Shown here piece after piece: positions 13,032 through 13,049 of a DNA stretch of 13,049 bases. The DNA is taken from NCBI GenBank assembly GCA_964552035.1, contig CAZKFN010000072.1, positions 1 through 13,049 on the forward strand, read 5' to 3'. Source of the DNA: CAZKFN01 sp964552035 (GTDB lineage Bacteria; Bacteroidota; Bacteroidia; Flavobacteriales_E; Vicingaceae). A model generated the notes under the pieces. The model did no database searches. It saw nothing but the letters and a program-made list of their open reading frames with translations, and was not told where the DNA came from. Made by a program: the position numbers and the translations under genes. Within the stretch, counting starts at the first letter, position 1. The number at the start of each line of letters is the position of its first letter.

Positions 13032-13049
13032 TATATCCTGCATGGTTAA
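12921..13049 (+). repeat. Right part of the repeat element, copy C
   Basis: This stretch aligns with the right two-thirds of copies A and B: TTTTTTGGGGAATTAGTTGTTT, the AT-rich centre with CATTAAAACAACACCTATTATT, and the end AACCCCAAAAACACTCAGGG. The tail CCTATATCCTGCATGGTTAA is cut by the window end. In this copy an extra outer pair is visible, GACCC (12918-12922) with GGGTC (13026-13030). If the pattern of copy B holds, a heptamer array may follow outside the window. Confidence 0.85.

Overview
The window comes from an AT-rich member of the Bacteroidota, most likely the class Flavobacteriia. Three things support this. A 1208-residue secreted PKD/Ig repeat protein ends in a type IX secretion (T9SS) sorting domain. 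Promoter-like sequences match the Bacteroidota consensus (TAnnTTTG at -7 and TTG about 19 bases upstream). The small multi-repeat elements and single-ORF GIY-YIG gene resemble those of flavobacterial genomes (from memory, not searched).

Layout. Positions 1-320 are repeats: a heptamer array of 30 units, then two 45-bp hairpin units. Positions 585-1114 hold a RelE/ParE-type toxin-antitoxin pair, followed by a hairpin-rich non-coding stretch and a 140-165 bp palindromic repeat element (1491-1656). The minus strand from 5034 to 1663 carries ATP-dependent PEP carboxykinase (pckA) with a clear intrinsic terminator, a GT4 glycosyltransferase and an Rrf2/IscR-like regulator with three cysteines. Positions 5280-6169 are a GT2 glycosyltransferase broken by three single-base indels. 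It converges on a polytopic membrane protein (7490-6144) that looks related to surface-polysaccharide enzymes. That gene is divergent, by only 36 bp, from the large T9SS substrate (7527-11153), which is followed after 6 bp by the nucleotide-pool housekeeping enzyme RdgB/HAM1 (11160-11738).

The right end (11727-13049) is a dense nest of repeats and the most interesting part. It holds a second kind of heptamer array, several 45-bp hairpin units, a 149-bp element with imperfect 17-bp terminal inverted repeats, a structured insert of about 290 bp in the loop of one hairpin unit, and a 512-bp version of the 149-bp element carrying one GIY-YIG nuclease gene. Comparing the copies shows that the short elements match internally deleted (or empty) forms of the GIY-YIG element: GTACCGAAG...gene...CTTCGGTAC in the long form is replaced by the palindrome GTATCGAAGCCCGATAC in the short forms. 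My main proposal is therefore a small GIY-YIG-linked, hairpin-based repeat family that spreads as a long ORF-bearing form and short non-coding forms. The toxin-antitoxin pair begins next to the same kind of 'loaded' left end. The transposition model is inference; the repeats, inverted repeats and shared ends are seen directly.
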